Below are positions 9,875 through 19,618 of a stretch of DNA of 64,000 nt, piece by piece. The first letter of the stretch is position 1; every line of letters starts with the position of its first letter. The DNA comes from Barnesiella viscericola DSM 18177. Lineage in GTDB: Bacteria; Bacteroidota; Bacteroidia; Bacteroidales; Barnesiellaceae. The notes beneath the pieces were generated by a model. The model saw only the letters and a program-made list of their open reading frames with translations. It was not told the origin of the DNA and ran no database searches. The DNA lies in NCBI RefSeq assembly GCF_000512915.1, contig NZ_CP007034.1:2356001-2420000 (forward strand). The letters run 5' to 3'. Position numbers and translations under genes: made by a program.

Positions 9875-10801
9875 TTAGGAATCCTGATAGACCGAGGGCG
9901 AGCAGCCTACCGCCTTTTTGAAGTAGCTGCCGAAGAACGACTGGTTGGCAAAGTTGAGCAGGTCGCTTACCTGCTGCACATTGTATTTGCCGCATTTGAG
10001 CAAAGCCTTGGCTTCGAGAATGACGTAGTCGCGAATCCAGTCGCCGGCGTGGTTTCCACTGATGTCGAAGACCACCTGCGACAGGTATTTGGGGGTGATA
10101 CACAGTTTGTCGGCATAGAAGCCTATGCGTCGTTCGGCGGTGCAGTGTTGCTTGAGCAGGGCGATGAACTGGTCGAAAATCTGTTTCTTGCGCGAAACAT
10201 ATTGGGTGTCTTTCTGCTCGATATAGGGGCTCATCAACTGGCAGAGGTTGTAATAGAATATTTGAATGTAACCGTTGAGAATTTCGTGGGTGAATACCCC
10301 TTCGGGTTGTCGTATTTTTTGGTGCATGTGGTGGTAAAGTCCGATCATCTCGTCCATTTCACTGTCGGAGAGACGTAGTATGGTGTTGTCGATAAGATAT
10401 TTGCGTACGATGAGCGCACTTTGGCTGTTCCCTTCGGGCAGGTTGTTGATTTGAGCAAAGGCCATGATGGCCATGCGGCAGTCGGGAGAAATCTCTATAC
10501 ATTGACCGATTGTCCCGGGAATGACGATCTGGATACAGTTGCGTTGCAATACATACTCGTTCAGGTTCAGGTTGACTCGCATGTAGCCGTCGAGGCAGAG
10601 GAGCATCATGGCAAACTGTATTTTAAAGGGATAGGGTGAGGAGATGAAGTTGAGTATCTGGGGATCGTTTGACAAGATTGCAAGGTCGTAAGGTTCGTCA
10701 AAATTATCGGACATGAAGATTTCATCACGATAGACACAAGCCCGCTTGTTGAACGGCAGCATGTTTAGGTTCAAAGGGTTGAGAGTTGAATTTTGCGACA
10801 T
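9875..10801 (-). CDS. AraC-family transcriptional regulator
   Basis: DNA-binding regulator of 308 residues. The N-terminal half is a sensor domain of AraC-type proteins that I cannot assign to a ligand; the C-terminal 100 residues hold the two helix-turn-helix motifs, including ITPKYLSQVVFDISG (first) and VQQVSDLLNFANQSFFGSYFKK (second; residues given only in part). I start it at 10801 (MSQNSTLN); the much longer minus frame running to 11965 is antisense to the adaptor gene and not real. It is divergent from the RND efflux operon, 180 bases away, so it is the likely local regulator of that pump. It could alternatively control the barrel operon downstream. Confidence 0.88.
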   Translation of the reverse strand: MSQNSTLNPLNLNMLPFNKRACVYRDEIFMSDNFDEPYDLAILSNDPQILNFISSPYPFKIQFAMMLLCLDGYMRVNLNLNEYVLQRNCIQIVIPGTIGQCIEISPDCRMAIMAFAQINNLPEGNSQSALIVRKYLIDNTILRLSDSEMDEMIGLYHHMHQKIRQPEGVFTHEILNGYIQIFYYNLCQLMSPYIEQKDTQYVSRKKQIFDQFIALLKQHCTAERRIGFYADKLCITPKYLSQVVFDISGNHAGDWIRDYVILEAKALLKCGKYNVQQVSDLLNFANQSFFGSYFKKAVGCSPSVYQDS

Positions 10802-10981
10802 GATTTCATGATGATTTTCGAGGGCGAATATACCTATTTGAATAATAAACAACTTGATTTTCTTGTTAAATAGGGTTATTAGTCGACTTTTTGAACAATC
10901 TGCAAGACGACTACGACAAACGGCTGTCACCGAAAAGGAGGAAATTTGCAGGCGTGAAATCAATTCAAAAAACGAGATAGC
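10802..10981. promoter_or_regulatory. Divergent control region, AraC regulator / RND efflux operon
   Basis: 180 bases without a gene. On the minus strand a TATATTCG element (10832-10825), one mismatch from TAnnTTTG, lies about 25 bases before the regulator start, with a TTG at 10852-10850. For the plus-strand pump genes I see no exact -7 match; AAATTTGC near 10949 is the nearest candidate, which would fit an activator-dependent promoter. Confidence 0.4.
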
Positions 10982-12037
10982 ATGAAAACGAATGTGTGTA
11001 TGGCGGTTGCCTTTCTGCTCTTGTGCGGCTGTACCGGCCGGGAGCAGGAGACGGCTCGTGAACGGAGTGTGTATCTGACCCGTCCCGAAGCCTTGGGCGA
11101 GGAGACGGTGAAGAGCTATTCGGGAATCGTGAAGGAGGCTCACGAGATAAGCCTCGGGTTCAAGACGGCGGGTCAGATAGCCCGCATTCATGTGGCGGAG
11201 GGCGACCGGGTGCGTCGCGGTCAGTTGCTGGCCGAACTTGACGATACCGATTATCGGTTGGGCGTCGAGGCCTTGCAGGTGCAGTATGACCAGGTGCGCG
11301 ACGAGGTGAAGCGTACCGAGCGTCTGCTGGCTCAAAAGAGTATATCGCCCAACGACTACGAAAAGGCTTCGGCCGGGTTGAAACAACTCGAAGTGCAGTT
11401 GCAGGCCAACAAGAACAAACTGAACTACACCAAACTGTATGCCCCTGTCGACGGGTATATACAGGCGGTCAATTTCTCGCCGGCCGAGATGGTCGATGCG
11501 GGTACCGCCCTCTTCACCCTGCTCGATGTGTCGCAGATGGAGGTCATGGTCGATATTCCGGGCAGCCTCTACCGGCAACGGGGTGAGTTTGTCCGCTTCG
11601 CCTGCCGGGCGGCAGGTATCGACGAGGCAATGCCTCTTGTCCTCACCAGCCTTACCCCCAAGGCCGACGGCAACCAGCTGTATCGCATGCAACTGGCTTT
11701 TGAGCAACGCCCCGACAGCCGATTGACGGCCGGCATGAATGTCGAGGTCGAGGTGGCCTTGGGCGACTCGACGGCCGCTCGCGGATTTGCCGTACCGTTG
11801 CAGGCTCTCTTCCAACAGGGCGACAGCGCGTGCGTGTGGCTCTTCCGCCCCGACTCGACCGTGACCTGCCGGCAGGTCGAACTGGACGGCATCGATGGCG
11901 AAGGCCGGGCTGTCGTCTCGAAGGGATTGACCGGCGACGAATCGATTGTGCGGGCCGGTGTGCATGTGTTGAAAGAAGGGGAGAAAGTTCGTGTGATTGA
12001 AGCTCCCCGGAGTACTAACGTAGGAGGATTGCTGTGA
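10982..12037 (+). CDS. RND efflux periplasmic adaptor lipoprotein
   Basis: Membrane-fusion protein linking an inner-membrane RND pump to an outer-membrane channel. It has 351 residues with a lipoprotein signal (LCGC, Cys17), followed by a lipoyl-like half (residues about 50-85, HVAEGDRVRRGQLLAELDD), a helical hairpin (about 90-140), the second lipoyl half (LYAPVDGYIQAV) and beta-barrel and membrane-proximal domains. The stop codon overlaps the start of the pump gene by four bases (ATGA), indicating translational coupling. Substrate is unknown; the family exports drugs, detergents or metabolites. Confidence 0.92.
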   Translation: MKTNVCMAVAFLLLCGCTGREQETARERSVYLTRPEALGEETVKSYSGIVKEAHEISLGFKTAGQIARIHVAEGDRVRRGQLLAELDDTDYRLGVEALQVQYDQVRDEVKRTERLLAQKSISPNDYEKASAGLKQLEVQLQANKNKLNYTKLYAPVDGYIQAVNFSPAEMVDAGTALFTLLDVSQMEVMVDIPGSLYRQRGEFVRFACRAAGIDEAMPLVLTSLTPKADGNQLYRMQLAFEQRPDSRLTAGMNVEVEVALGDSTAARGFAVPLQALFQQGDSACVWLFRPDSTVTCRQVELDGIDGEGRAVVSKGLTGDESIVRAGVHVLKEGEKVRVIEAPRSTNVGGLL

Positions 12038-15000
12038 TGAAGATAACCCGATTTTTCATGCAGCGGCCTGTGCTCTTCTGGTCGCTCATGGTGGCGATAC
12101 TCATTGCGGGAGTTCTGTCGTTTGTGCAGATGCCCAAACTCGAAGACCCCGCCGTATCGGCCAAGCAGGCCATGGTGGTCGTGTCGTGGCCGGGAGCCAG
12201 CGCCCACGAGATGGAGCTGCAAGTGGCCCAGCTCATGGAGGACGAGCTGCGGGCTTTGCCGAATGTGAAGAAGGTGAAGACCGAGTGCCAGAACAGTGCG
12301 GCACTCTTTACCGTCGAGTTTCAAATGACGGTACTCAACCGCGACCTCGAACAGCACTTCGACCTGTTGCGACGCAAGGTTAACGATGTGGCTTCCCGCC
12401 TGCCGCAGGGGTGTTACGAGCCCATCGTAATTGACGACATGATGGACGTGTATGGCATTTTCTATGCCCTCACGGCCGACGGCTACGACTATCCCGAGAT
12501 GTACCGCTATGCCCGTTATCTGCAACGCGAACTGCTCGACGTGAAGGGGGTGAAGCGCATCAATATCGTGGGGAACCGCGACGAGGTTATCAATATCATC
12601 GTCTCGAAGGAACAGATTGCCCGCAACGGCATTATTCCCACCCAGATCATGTCGGCCTTGCAGAGTGCCGGCAAGACCGTTAATGCCGGTCGGTACGGAA
12701 TCGATGGAGAGCGCATCGCCTTCTATGTCGACTCGTCGGTCAAGGACGAGGAGGATATTCGCAACCTGCAAATACAGACCCTCGACGGCAAGATGCTGCG
12801 CATCGGTGATGTGGCTCGGGTGGAGCGCGGTTACGCCTCGCCCCAGCGCAACGGCTTCTTTGTCGACGGCAAACCGGCGCTGGCCATCTGCATCGCCATG
12901 GAGTCGTCGGCCATCGTGCCCGATGTGGGGAGGGTGGTCGACGCCCGGCTGGCCGAGGCCATGAAGAGTCTGCCGGCCGGATTCTCCACCGACAAGATTT
13001 TCTTCCAACCCGACAAGGTCGACGAGGCCATTTCGTCGTTCATGTGGAACCTGGTCGAGTCGGTCGCTATCGTGATTCTCGTACTCATCTTTACGATGGG
13101 TTGGCGCAGCGGGCTCATCATCGGCTTCGGACTGGTGCTCACGGTGTGTGTTTCGTTTCCCATCTTGCTCATGTGTGGTACCACCCTGCAACGCATCTCG
13201 TTGGGAGCCTTTATCGTGGCGATGGGTATGCTGGTCGACAATGCCGTGGTGATTATGGACGGCATACTCATCGACAAGAAACGGGGGTTGCCGCCCGATA
13301 CCTACCTCTATCGCATAGGTCGCAACACGGCCATGCCGTTGCTGGGAGCTACGATTATCGCGGCGTCGACCTTCCTTTGCGTCTATCTCTCGCCCGACTC
13401 GGCTGGTGAATATGCAGGCGACCTCTTCCTGGTACTGTGTGTAAGCCTGTTGGCCAGTTGGGTACTGGCTCTTATTCAGGTACCCGTGTGTGCCCACTCG
13501 TGGTTGCCTCGGCGAGAGAAGAAGGAGGGTAAAGACGCGACAGCTGCGGCGGTGATGAATTCGCCGGTACACCGTTTCGTGCGTAAGACGATTGCTTTTC
13601 TCATCGGATACAAGCGAGTGACCATTACCGTGGCCGTGGTACTGCTGGTGTTGTGCCTGATAGGGGTGAAGCAGGTCAAGAATCTCTTTTTCCCCGATTT
13701 TGACTACAAGCAGTTTGTCGTGGAGTGTTTCTTCCCGTCGGCAGCCAATGCCGATACGGTGTGTGCCCGCCTGTTGGAGATGAGCGAGCGGGTATTGCAG
13801 AATCCGCAGATTGAGCGGGTGGCTGTCAGCCAGGGCAGTGCACCGGCCCACTACTGTCTGGTACGGCCCATGACTTCGGGCGGCGATTGTTACGGCGAAT
13901 TGATTGTCGATTGCAAGGATTACCGCACGGTGGTCGAGCAGATACCCGTGGTGCGCGAGCAGTTGCGCTGCGAATATCCCGATGCCTATATCCGCATTCG
14001 CAAATACAACTTCTCGATTTCTACTTCGCATACGGTCGAGGTGGAGTTTTCGGGGCCCGACCCGGCCGTATTGAGGCAGTTGAGTGCTCAGGCCGAGGAG
14101 ATTATGCGTCGCTCACCTTATGTCGATGCCTATTCGGTACAGAACAACTGGAAGCCGCGGGGGAAGGCGCTGGTGGCCGAGTATGACCAGCAGGACGCCC
14201 TGCGCTCGGGTATCGGGCGCAGCGATGTGGCCAACGCCCTGTTGGCGGCAACCGACGGTATGACGGTAGGGGTGCTCAACGAGCAGGACCGCATGGTCAT
14301 GCTCAACCTCCAAGTGCGCAATGCCGACGGGTCGTCTATCCGCAATCTCGAAGATATTCCGGTGTGGAGCATGCTCAACCTGCATCTCTCGAACGAGGCG
14401 TTGCAAAGTGCCCTGGCTGGCGGCGAGGGTATGAGTCGCCTGCAAGACCAGCTTTTCCGTGCCACCCCGCTGAGCAATGTGGCGCATCACATACGGCTCG
14501 ATTGGGACGAAGATGTGGTGCTGCGCATGAACGGCCGTCGTGTAATCGAGGCCGAGTGCGACCCCAATCCCTATTGCGACGAGGCGACACCCGCCAAGGT
14601 GGTCGAATCGATTCGCGACGAAATCGAGGCTATCGACCTGCCCGAGGGCTACCACATGCGCTGGGTGGGCGAGGGCGAGTTGCAGGGCGAGGCCATAGGC
14701 AACCTCATGAAGTTCGTACCGCTCACGATTTTCATCATCTTGGCCATCTTGCTGCTGCTCTTCAACAGCTGGCGCAAGGTGATACTGATTCTCCTCTGCA
14801 TACCCTTTGTCTTCTGCGGCATCACGCCAGTGCTGCTGGTGAGCGGTCAGCCCTTTACCTTTATGGCCATCATCGGTATGATGGGATTGATGGGCATGAT
14901 GGTGAAGAATGCCATCGTGCTGGTCGACGAAATCAACCGGTTGCAGACCGAGGAGAAGCAGTCGCCCTACACGGCGGTCGTCGGGGCTACCGTGTCGCGC

Positions 15001-15186
15001 GTGCGTCCCGTGCTGATGGCTTCGCTCACCACCATTGTGGGTATGATTCCGCTGGTGACCGACCCCATGTACAGCTCAATGGCCATCACCATCATGGGTG
15101 GCCTCACTGTGGGCACGATTATCACGCTCGTGTTGCTGCCGCTCTTCTATGCGGCCATGTTCCGAATCAGAAAACCTAACGCATAA
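12034..15186 (+). CDS. RND-family efflux transporter permease
   Basis: Inner-membrane proton-driven pump of 1050 residues, the usual length for the AcrB/HAE group, with 12 helices and two large periplasmic loops. The N-terminus has the family pattern (MPKLEDPAV, VSWPGASAHEMELQV). In TM4 the usual Asp-Asp pair reads Asp402-Asn403 (GMLVDNAVVIMDG), and the TM10 lysine is Lys958 (MMVKNAIVLVDE), so the proton relay is present with one aspartate replaced. It is translationally coupled to the adaptor upstream and followed by the outer-membrane channel gene. It belongs to the group lacking clear heavy-metal signatures; a substrate is not deducible. Confidence 0.93.
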   Translation: MMKITRFFMQRPVLFWSLMVAILIAGVLSFVQMPKLEDPAVSAKQAMVVVSWPGASAHEMELQVAQLMEDELRALPNVKKVKTECQNSAALFTVEFQMTVLNRDLEQHFDLLRRKVNDVASRLPQGCYEPIVIDDMMDVYGIFYALTADGYDYPEMYRYARYLQRELLDVKGVKRINIVGNRDEVINIIVSKEQIARNGIIPTQIMSALQSAGKTVNAGRYGIDGERIAFYVDSSVKDEEDIRNLQIQTLDGKMLRIGDVARVERGYASPQRNGFFVDGKPALAICIAMESSAIVPDVGRVVDARLAEAMKSLPAGFSTDKIFFQPDKVDEAISSFMWNLVESVAIVILVLIFTMGWRSGLIIGFGLVLTVCVSFPILLMCGTTLQRISLGAFIVAMGMLVDNAVVIMDGILIDKKRGLPPDTYLYRIGRNTAMPLLGATIIAASTFLCVYLSPDSAGEYAGDLFLVLCVSLLASWVLALIQVPVCAHSWLPRREKKEGKDATAAAVMNSPVHRFVRKTIAFLIGYKRVTITVAVVLLVLCLIGVKQVKNLFFPDFDYKQFVVECFFPSAANADTVCARLLEMSERVLQNPQIERVAVSQGSAPAHYCLVRPMTSGGDCYGELIVDCKDYRTVVEQIPVVREQLRCEYPDAYIRIRKYNFSISTSHTVEVEFSGPDPAVLRQLSAQAEEIMRRSPYVDAYSVQNNWKPRGKALVAEYDQQDALRSGIGRSDVANALLAATDGMTVGVLNEQDRMVMLNLQVRNADGSSIRNLEDIPVWSMLNLHLSNEALQSALAGGEGMSRLQDQLFRATPLSNVAHHIRLDWDEDVVLRMNGRRVIEAECDPNPYCDEATPAKVVESIRDEIEAIDLPEGYHMRWVGEGELQGEAIGNLMKFVPLTIFIILAILLLLFNSWRKVILILLCIPFVFCGITPVLLVSGQPFTFMAIIGMMGLMGMMVKNAIVLVDEINRLQTEEKQSPYTAVVGATVSRVRPVLMASLTTIVGMIPLVTDPMYSSMAITIMGGLTVGTIITLVLLPLFYAAMFRIRKPNA

Positions 15187-15193
15187 AAACCGA

Positions 15194-16513
15194 ATGACGA
15201 TGAAAATGAGAAAAAAGATATATGCGATGGGCTGTCTCCTGGGGTTAGCCGGAGTGGCCCCAGCCCAGCCGCTGCTCCTGTCGCACAGCCAGTGCCGCGA
15301 GATGGCGTTGGCCCACAGCGAAGAGCTCGAACAGGCCGATATCCGGCTCCGTCAGGCCGAACTCGACAACCGCATTGCCACCACGGCCTATCTGCCCAAA
15401 ATCGAGGGCTCGGCCACGGGAGCCTACGTCTTCCCCGACATCGATGTGATGGGTATGGACCTGCGCATGCGAGGCATGTATATGGCCGGCATCACCCTCA
15501 CGCAACCCATCTATACCGGCGGTAAGATTTCGGCCGGCAAGCGCATGGCCCGCATCGGCGAGGCGGTGGCGGGTGAGCAGTTGCGCATGGCCCGCATGGA
15601 TATTCTGGCCGATGCCGACCAGGCCTATTGGACCTGTATCGCGGTAGACCGCAAGGTGCGTATGCTCGAGAGTTATGTAGCGCAGATGGATACGCTCTTT
15701 AACCAGATGAACGAATCGCTGTCGGCGGGTCTGATTATCGAGAACGACCTGTTGCGGATAGAGGCCAAGCAGAGCGAGATACACTACCAGTTGCAGAAGG
15801 CGCGCAACGGGGCCGACTTGTGCCGCCTGTCGCTGTGCCGCCTGATTGGAGTCGACGACAACACGACGATTGTCCCCACCGATACGGCTTGGGTCGCTAC
15901 CGAACCGGGCCTGCTCACGTCCTCGATCGACGACCGGCCCGAGCTCTTCCTGCTCAAACAGCAGGTCGAGGTGGGCAAGCAGCAAATCAAGAGCTCGCGG
16001 GCCGAGATGCTTCCCACCGTGGGATTGTCGGCCGGGTACACCTATTACGGTAACATCAAGCTCAACAGTATGGTCGATGCGGGTAACGGCACGATGCTTC
16101 CCTATTCGCAGGAGTTTCGCGACGGGATAGGAATGGTGATGCTGGCCGTGAAGATACCGCTGTTTCACTGGGGCGAGGTGCACAAGAAGGTGCGCAAGGC
16201 TCGCTATGCGCTGCGCAGTGCCGAACTCGACTTGCAGAAGAACACACGTCTGCTCAACCTCGAAGTGCAACAGGCCATTCGCAACGTGCAGGACGGTTAC
16301 CGTCTGATTCGCACGGCCGAGACCGGCGTGCAGCAGGCCGAGGAGAATCTGCGGGTTATGCGCAACCGCTATGCAGCGTCGATGGCCTCGTTGACCGACC
16401 TGCTCGATGCTCAGTCGCAGTGGCAGCAGGCCGAGAGCAATCTTATCGAGGCCCAGACCCAGTATAAAATCTACGAAACCGAATACCTGCGGGCAACCGG
16501 TCGACTCGAATAA
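15194..16513 (+). CDS. TolC-like outer membrane efflux protein
   Basis: Outer-membrane channel of the tripartite efflux system, 439 residues: signal peptide (to about residue 25) and two repeats of the outer-membrane efflux domain with long helices, the second starting near residue 245. The start at 15194 is chosen because the 32 residues upstream lie within the pump gene and a basic signal peptide (MKMRKKIY) begins here. It follows the pump gene by seven bases and closes the operon. Confidence 0.92.
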   Translation: MTMKMRKKIYAMGCLLGLAGVAPAQPLLLSHSQCREMALAHSEELEQADIRLRQAELDNRIATTAYLPKIEGSATGAYVFPDIDVMGMDLRMRGMYMAGITLTQPIYTGGKISAGKRMARIGEAVAGEQLRMARMDILADADQAYWTCIAVDRKVRMLESYVAQMDTLFNQMNESLSAGLIIENDLLRIEAKQSEIHYQLQKARNGADLCRLSLCRLIGVDDNTTIVPTDTAWVATEPGLLTSSIDDRPELFLLKQQVEVGKQQIKSSRAEMLPTVGLSAGYTYYGNIKLNSMVDAGNGTMLPYSQEFRDGIGMVMLAVKIPLFHWGEVHKKVRKARYALRSAELDLQKNTRLLNLEVQQAIRNVQDGYRLIRTAETGVQQAEENLRVMRNRYAASMASLTDLLDAQSQWQQAESNLIEAQTQYKIYETEYLRATGRLE

Positions 16514-16532
16514 ACGGTATATTCTTCTTTCA

Positions 16533-16582
16533 TAAAAAAAAGCGCCCTGTCGCAACCCGGGTAGGGTAGGCGGCAGGGCGCT
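16533..16582 (-). terminator. Terminator of the pta-ackA operon
   Basis: Minus-strand hairpin: AGCGCCCTG (16582-16574 read on minus) pairs with CAGGGCGCT (16549-16541), followed by an eight-T run at 16540-16533. The U-tract is on the minus strand only, so the hairpin serves ackA, which ends at 16666. Confidence 0.8.
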
Positions 16583-16665
16583 GGTGATAAACAGTCGGTT
16601 GCACCCTGCACGGTGGGGGTCCGCTTATCGGGGTGTGCAGGGGTATTGGCTGTTGTATGGGGTGT

Positions 16666-17874
16666 TTACTTCTTCAAGCTGTCGAGTACGGTTTTCGTAT
16701 CCTCGGCAATCATGTACTCCTCGTCGGTGGGGATAACGACTACCTTCACTTTCGAGGCCGGGGTGCTGATTAGGCTTTCGGTACCGTGAACCGTTTTGTT
16801 CAGTTCGGTATCGATTTCCACACCCATAAAGGCGAGTGGTTTGCACACGGCTTCGCGCGTCGGGGTCTGGTTCTCGCCCACACCGCCCGTGAAGACGATG
16901 ATGTCGACACCACCCAGTGCGGCGGCATAGGCACCGATGTACTTGGTGATGCGGTATTCATACATTTGCAGGGCCAGGATAGCACGCTCGTTTCCGGCAG
17001 CTACACCGGCTTCGATGTCGCGCATGTCGGACGAGAGTCCCGATATGCCGGCCACACCGCTCTTCTTGTTCACCAGGTTGGCAATACCGGCCGAGTCGAG
17101 ATGCTCCTTGTCCATGAGGTAGGTGAGTACACCGGCATCGACATCGCCCGAGCGGGTACCCATCATCAAGCCTTCGACAGGCGTCATACCCATCGAGGTA
17201 TCGATCGATTTGCCGTCCTTGATGGCGGTGATGGAACCTCCGTTACCGATGTGGCAGGTGATGATGCGTTGTTTCTCGTAGGGTACGCCCAAGAACTCGC
17301 AGGCCCGACGCGACACGTAGCGGTGGCTGGTGCCGTGGAATCCGTAGCGGCGAATGCCGTACCGGGTATAGAGGTCGTAGGGCAGGGCATACATGTAGGC
17401 ATGAGCCGGCATGGTCTGATGGAAGGCCGTGTCGAATACGCCTACCTGGGGTACCGACGGCATCAACTGCGAGATGGCATCGATACCGGCCATGTTCACC
17501 GGGTTGTGCAGAGGGGCTATGTCGTAGCACTCTTTAATCTTTTCGATTACCTCGTCGGTGACGAGGACGCTGGCATTGAATTTCTCACCGCCGTGAACGA
17601 CGCGGTGGCCTACGGCATCAATCTCGTCGAACGATTTGATGCAGCCGTATTCTGCGCTGGTGAGCACGTTGAGTATGTTGTGAATGGCCGAGTGATGTTC
17701 GGGCATGGGGCTTTTGAGAATGACTTTCTCGCCGCTGGGCAGGGTCAGTTTCAAGAACGAGTCTTCCAAGCCTATTTTTTCTGCGCCACCTTGGGCCAGA
17801 ACGGTCTTGCTGTCGATGTCGAACAGTTTGTACTTGACCGACGAGCTGCCGCAATTTAATACTAAGATCTTCAT
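16666..17874 (-). CDS. ackA: Acetate kinase
   Basis: Converts acetyl phosphate and ADP to acetate and ATP in the cytoplasm, the ATP-yielding last step of the acetate fermentation pathway. The 402-residue protein is of standard length and full: the first phosphate motif LVLNCGSSSVKYKLF at 4-18, HGTSHRYVS with the catalytic histidine near residue 180, and GGVGEN near 332. It lies 18 bases after pta and shares its promoter. Confidence 0.98.
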   Translation of the reverse strand: MKILVLNCGSSSVKYKLFDIDSKTVLAQGGAEKIGLEDSFLKLTLPSGEKVILKSPMPEHHSAIHNILNVLTSAEYGCIKSFDEIDAVGHRVVHGGEKFNASVLVTDEVIEKIKECYDIAPLHNPVNMAGIDAISQLMPSVPQVGVFDTAFHQTMPAHAYMYALPYDLYTRYGIRRYGFHGTSHRYVSRRACEFLGVPYEKQRIITCHIGNGGSITAIKDGKSIDTSMGMTPVEGLMMGTRSGDVDAGVLTYLMDKEHLDSAGIANLVNKKSGVAGISGLSSDMRDIEAGVAAGNERAILALQMYEYRITKYIGAYAAALGGVDIIVFTGGVGENQTPTREAVCKPLAFMGVEIDTELNKTVHGTESLISTPASKVKVVVIPTDEEYMIAEDTKTVLDSLKK

Positions 17875-17892
17875 AAGGTATGGGAATTAAGG

Positions 17893-18900
17893 TTATTTTT
17901 TCAAGCTGATGGCCTGGTTGCAGGTGATGGTAATCATTTTGTACACGTCGTCGACCGAGCAACCGCGGGAGAGGTCGTTGACCGGGGCGGCAATGCCTTG
18001 GAGGATAGGACCTACGGCCTCGGCATGAGCCAACCGTTGTACCAGTTTGTAGGCGATGTTACCCACTTCGAGCGAGGGGAATACCAGCACGTTGGCATGA
18101 CCGGCGATTTCGCTGCCGGGAGCTTTGCTGGCCCCTACGGCTGGAACGATGGCGGCATCGGTTTGCAGCTCGCCGTCGATTTTCAGCGCAGGCTCCATCT
18201 CGCGGGCCAGTCGGGTAGCCTCGACTACCTTGTCGACCATCGCGTGGCTGGCGCTCCCTTTGGTCGAGAAGCTCAGCATGGCGATGCGGGGGGCTATGCC
18301 GGCAATGTCGCGGGCGGTCTTGGCGGTCGATACGGCAATCTGGGCCAGTTCTTCGGCTGTGGGGTCGGGCACGACGGCACAGTCGGCAAATACCATCAGA
18401 CCCTCTTCACCGTACGAGGTGTCGGGGATAAACATCAGGAAGGCGCCCGACACGACCTTCACGCCGGGAACCGTCTTGATAATCTGGAAGGCCGACCGCA
18501 ATACGTTACCGGTTGTGTTGCGGGCACCGGCAACCTCGCCGTCGGCATCGCCGTTCTTAATCATGAGGCAGCCCAGGTACAAGGGGTCTTCGACCGTCTT
18601 TTGTGCTTTTTCCAAAGTCATGCCTTTGGCTTTTCTCAACTCGTAGAGCAGTTGGGTATAGGTCTCTTTCTTTTCGTGGCTCAGGGGGTTCACCAGGGTA
18701 GCCTGGTCGATGTGGGTCAGTTGATATTGATTGGCAAGGGCCCGTATTTCATCGGGATTACCAATGAGGATTACATCGGCTATGTTGTCGGCCAGAATCC
18801 GGTCGGCAGCCTTTAAAGTACGCTCTTCTGTTCCTTCCGGTAAAACAATACGTTGTTTGTTGGCTCGGGCTTGTTCTACCATTCGTTCCATTAAATTCAT
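17893..18900 (-). CDS. pta: Phosphate acetyltransferase
   Basis: Transfers the acetyl group from acetyl-CoA to phosphate, making acetyl phosphate for acetate kinase. It has 335 residues, the short (class I, catalytic domain only) form, beginning MERMVEQARANKQRIVLPEG and containing DGEVAGARNTTGNVLRSA and the C-terminal HANVLVFPSLEVGNIAYKL region. It is the first gene of the pta-ackA operon and has a clear promoter upstream. Two in-frame methionines (1 and 4) are possible starts; 18900 is kept. Confidence 0.97.
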   Translation of the reverse strand: MNLMERMVEQARANKQRIVLPEGTEERTLKAADRILADNIADVILIGNPDEIRALANQYQLTHIDQATLVNPLSHEKKETYTQLLYELRKAKGMTLEKAQKTVEDPLYLGCLMIKNGDADGEVAGARNTTGNVLRSAFQIIKTVPGVKVVSGAFLMFIPDTSYGEEGLMVFADCAVVPDPTAEELAQIAVSTAKTARDIAGIAPRIAMLSFSTKGSASHAMVDKVVEATRLAREMEPALKIDGELQTDAAIVPAVGASKAPGSEIAGHANVLVFPSLEVGNIAYKLVQRLAHAEAVGPILQGIAAPVNDLSRGCSVDDVYKMITITCNQAISLKK

Positions 18901-18935
18901 AGTCGGATTGGTTTTTTATGTTGTTTTTATACCTG

Positions 18936-18963
18936 CAAATGTAGCAATAAAATGTAATATCAA
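18936..18963 (-). promoter_or_regulatory. Promoter of pta-ackA
   Basis: Minus strand: -7 element TACATTTG at 18943-18936 with TTG at 18963-18961, spacing 17. It lies 36 bases before the pta start. The remaining part of the 231-base divergent gap holds AT-rich sequence and, for the plus-strand gene, only a near-match TATATTCG around 19062. Confidence 0.6.
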
Positions 18964-19131
18964 GTTTGCAATTTGAGGTAAATATTCTCTAAAATGGAGT
19001 GAAAAAATTTTTTCATTCCATTTTTTCTCGATTTACAGCGCAAGATAGGAATAATATCTCTATATTCGCCGACGGAAATCGAAAATTTCCATTCTGCTCG
19101 AAGCGGGAAATGCTATAATATTGAGAGGTTT

Positions 19132-19515
19132 ATGAATAAAGAGAAGTTTGTTGCAGAGTATGAGCTAAAAAGCGTTTCTCCTGCGCTGTTGTGGCCTTAT
19201 ATAGGAACCAAGAATGGGTTGGCCGACTGGTTTGCCGACGATGTGCAGAGCGATGGCAAGTTGTTTACCTTTTATTGGAACAAGTCGTCGCAGCAGGCTC
19301 ACCAGGTAGCTATGCGCACGGGCTTGTACATTCGGTTCCACTGGTTGGACGATGAGGAGGAGAAGAGCTTCTTTGAGTTGCGTATCACCACTTCGGAACT
19401 GACGGGTTATACCATGCTCATGGTAACCGATTTTGCCTACCCCGACGAGATGGACGACAGCCGCGACTTGTGGGATCATCAGATTGAGACGTTGCGCCGC
19501 AAGCTGGGGGTGTGA
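19132..19515 (+). CDS. START-like (AHSA1-type) domain protein
   Basis: Small cytoplasmic protein of 127 residues with the SRPBCC/START-like fold seen in many Bacteroidetes genomes at one copy. The pattern is a beta-strand start (FVAEYELKSVSPALLWPYI), the tryptophan-rich GLADWFADDV helix turn, a central antiparallel sheet and a C-terminal helix (DLWDHQIETLRRKLGV). The fold usually binds a hydrophobic ligand or partner protein; no function is established for this group. It stands alone, followed after 133 bases by the LPS permease gene, which has its own promoter. Confidence 0.75.
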   Translation: MNKEKFVAEYELKSVSPALLWPYIGTKNGLADWFADDVQSDGKLFTFYWNKSSQQAHQVAMRTGLYIRFHWLDDEEEKSFFELRITTSELTGYTMLMVTDFAYPDEMDDSRDLWDHQIETLRRKLGV

Positions 19516-19618
19516 TTCCCTTCCGGGGAGTTGCCTGTCACGGTTCTACGGGGCTTCTGTTTTGGACAATTCTCCCCAATAAACGTTATAGCCTTTTCGG
19601 AAATTCATTTTTTTGCGT

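Noticed and set aside
10802-11965. Long minus-strand extension giving a 696-residue AraC protein
   Set aside because: The extension is antisense to the adaptor gene, has a Gln/His/Arg-rich shadow composition and lacks any domain; the regulator ends its homology at the methionine at 10801.
11569-14031. 820-residue open frame on the minus strand
   Set aside because: Antisense to the RND pump, with the His/Arg/Gln-rich composition of a GC-rich shadow frame and no start signal.
18901-19131. Rex operator upstream of pta-ackA
   Set aside because: Rex often controls fermentation genes, but no TTGTGAA-type palindrome is visible in this gap.
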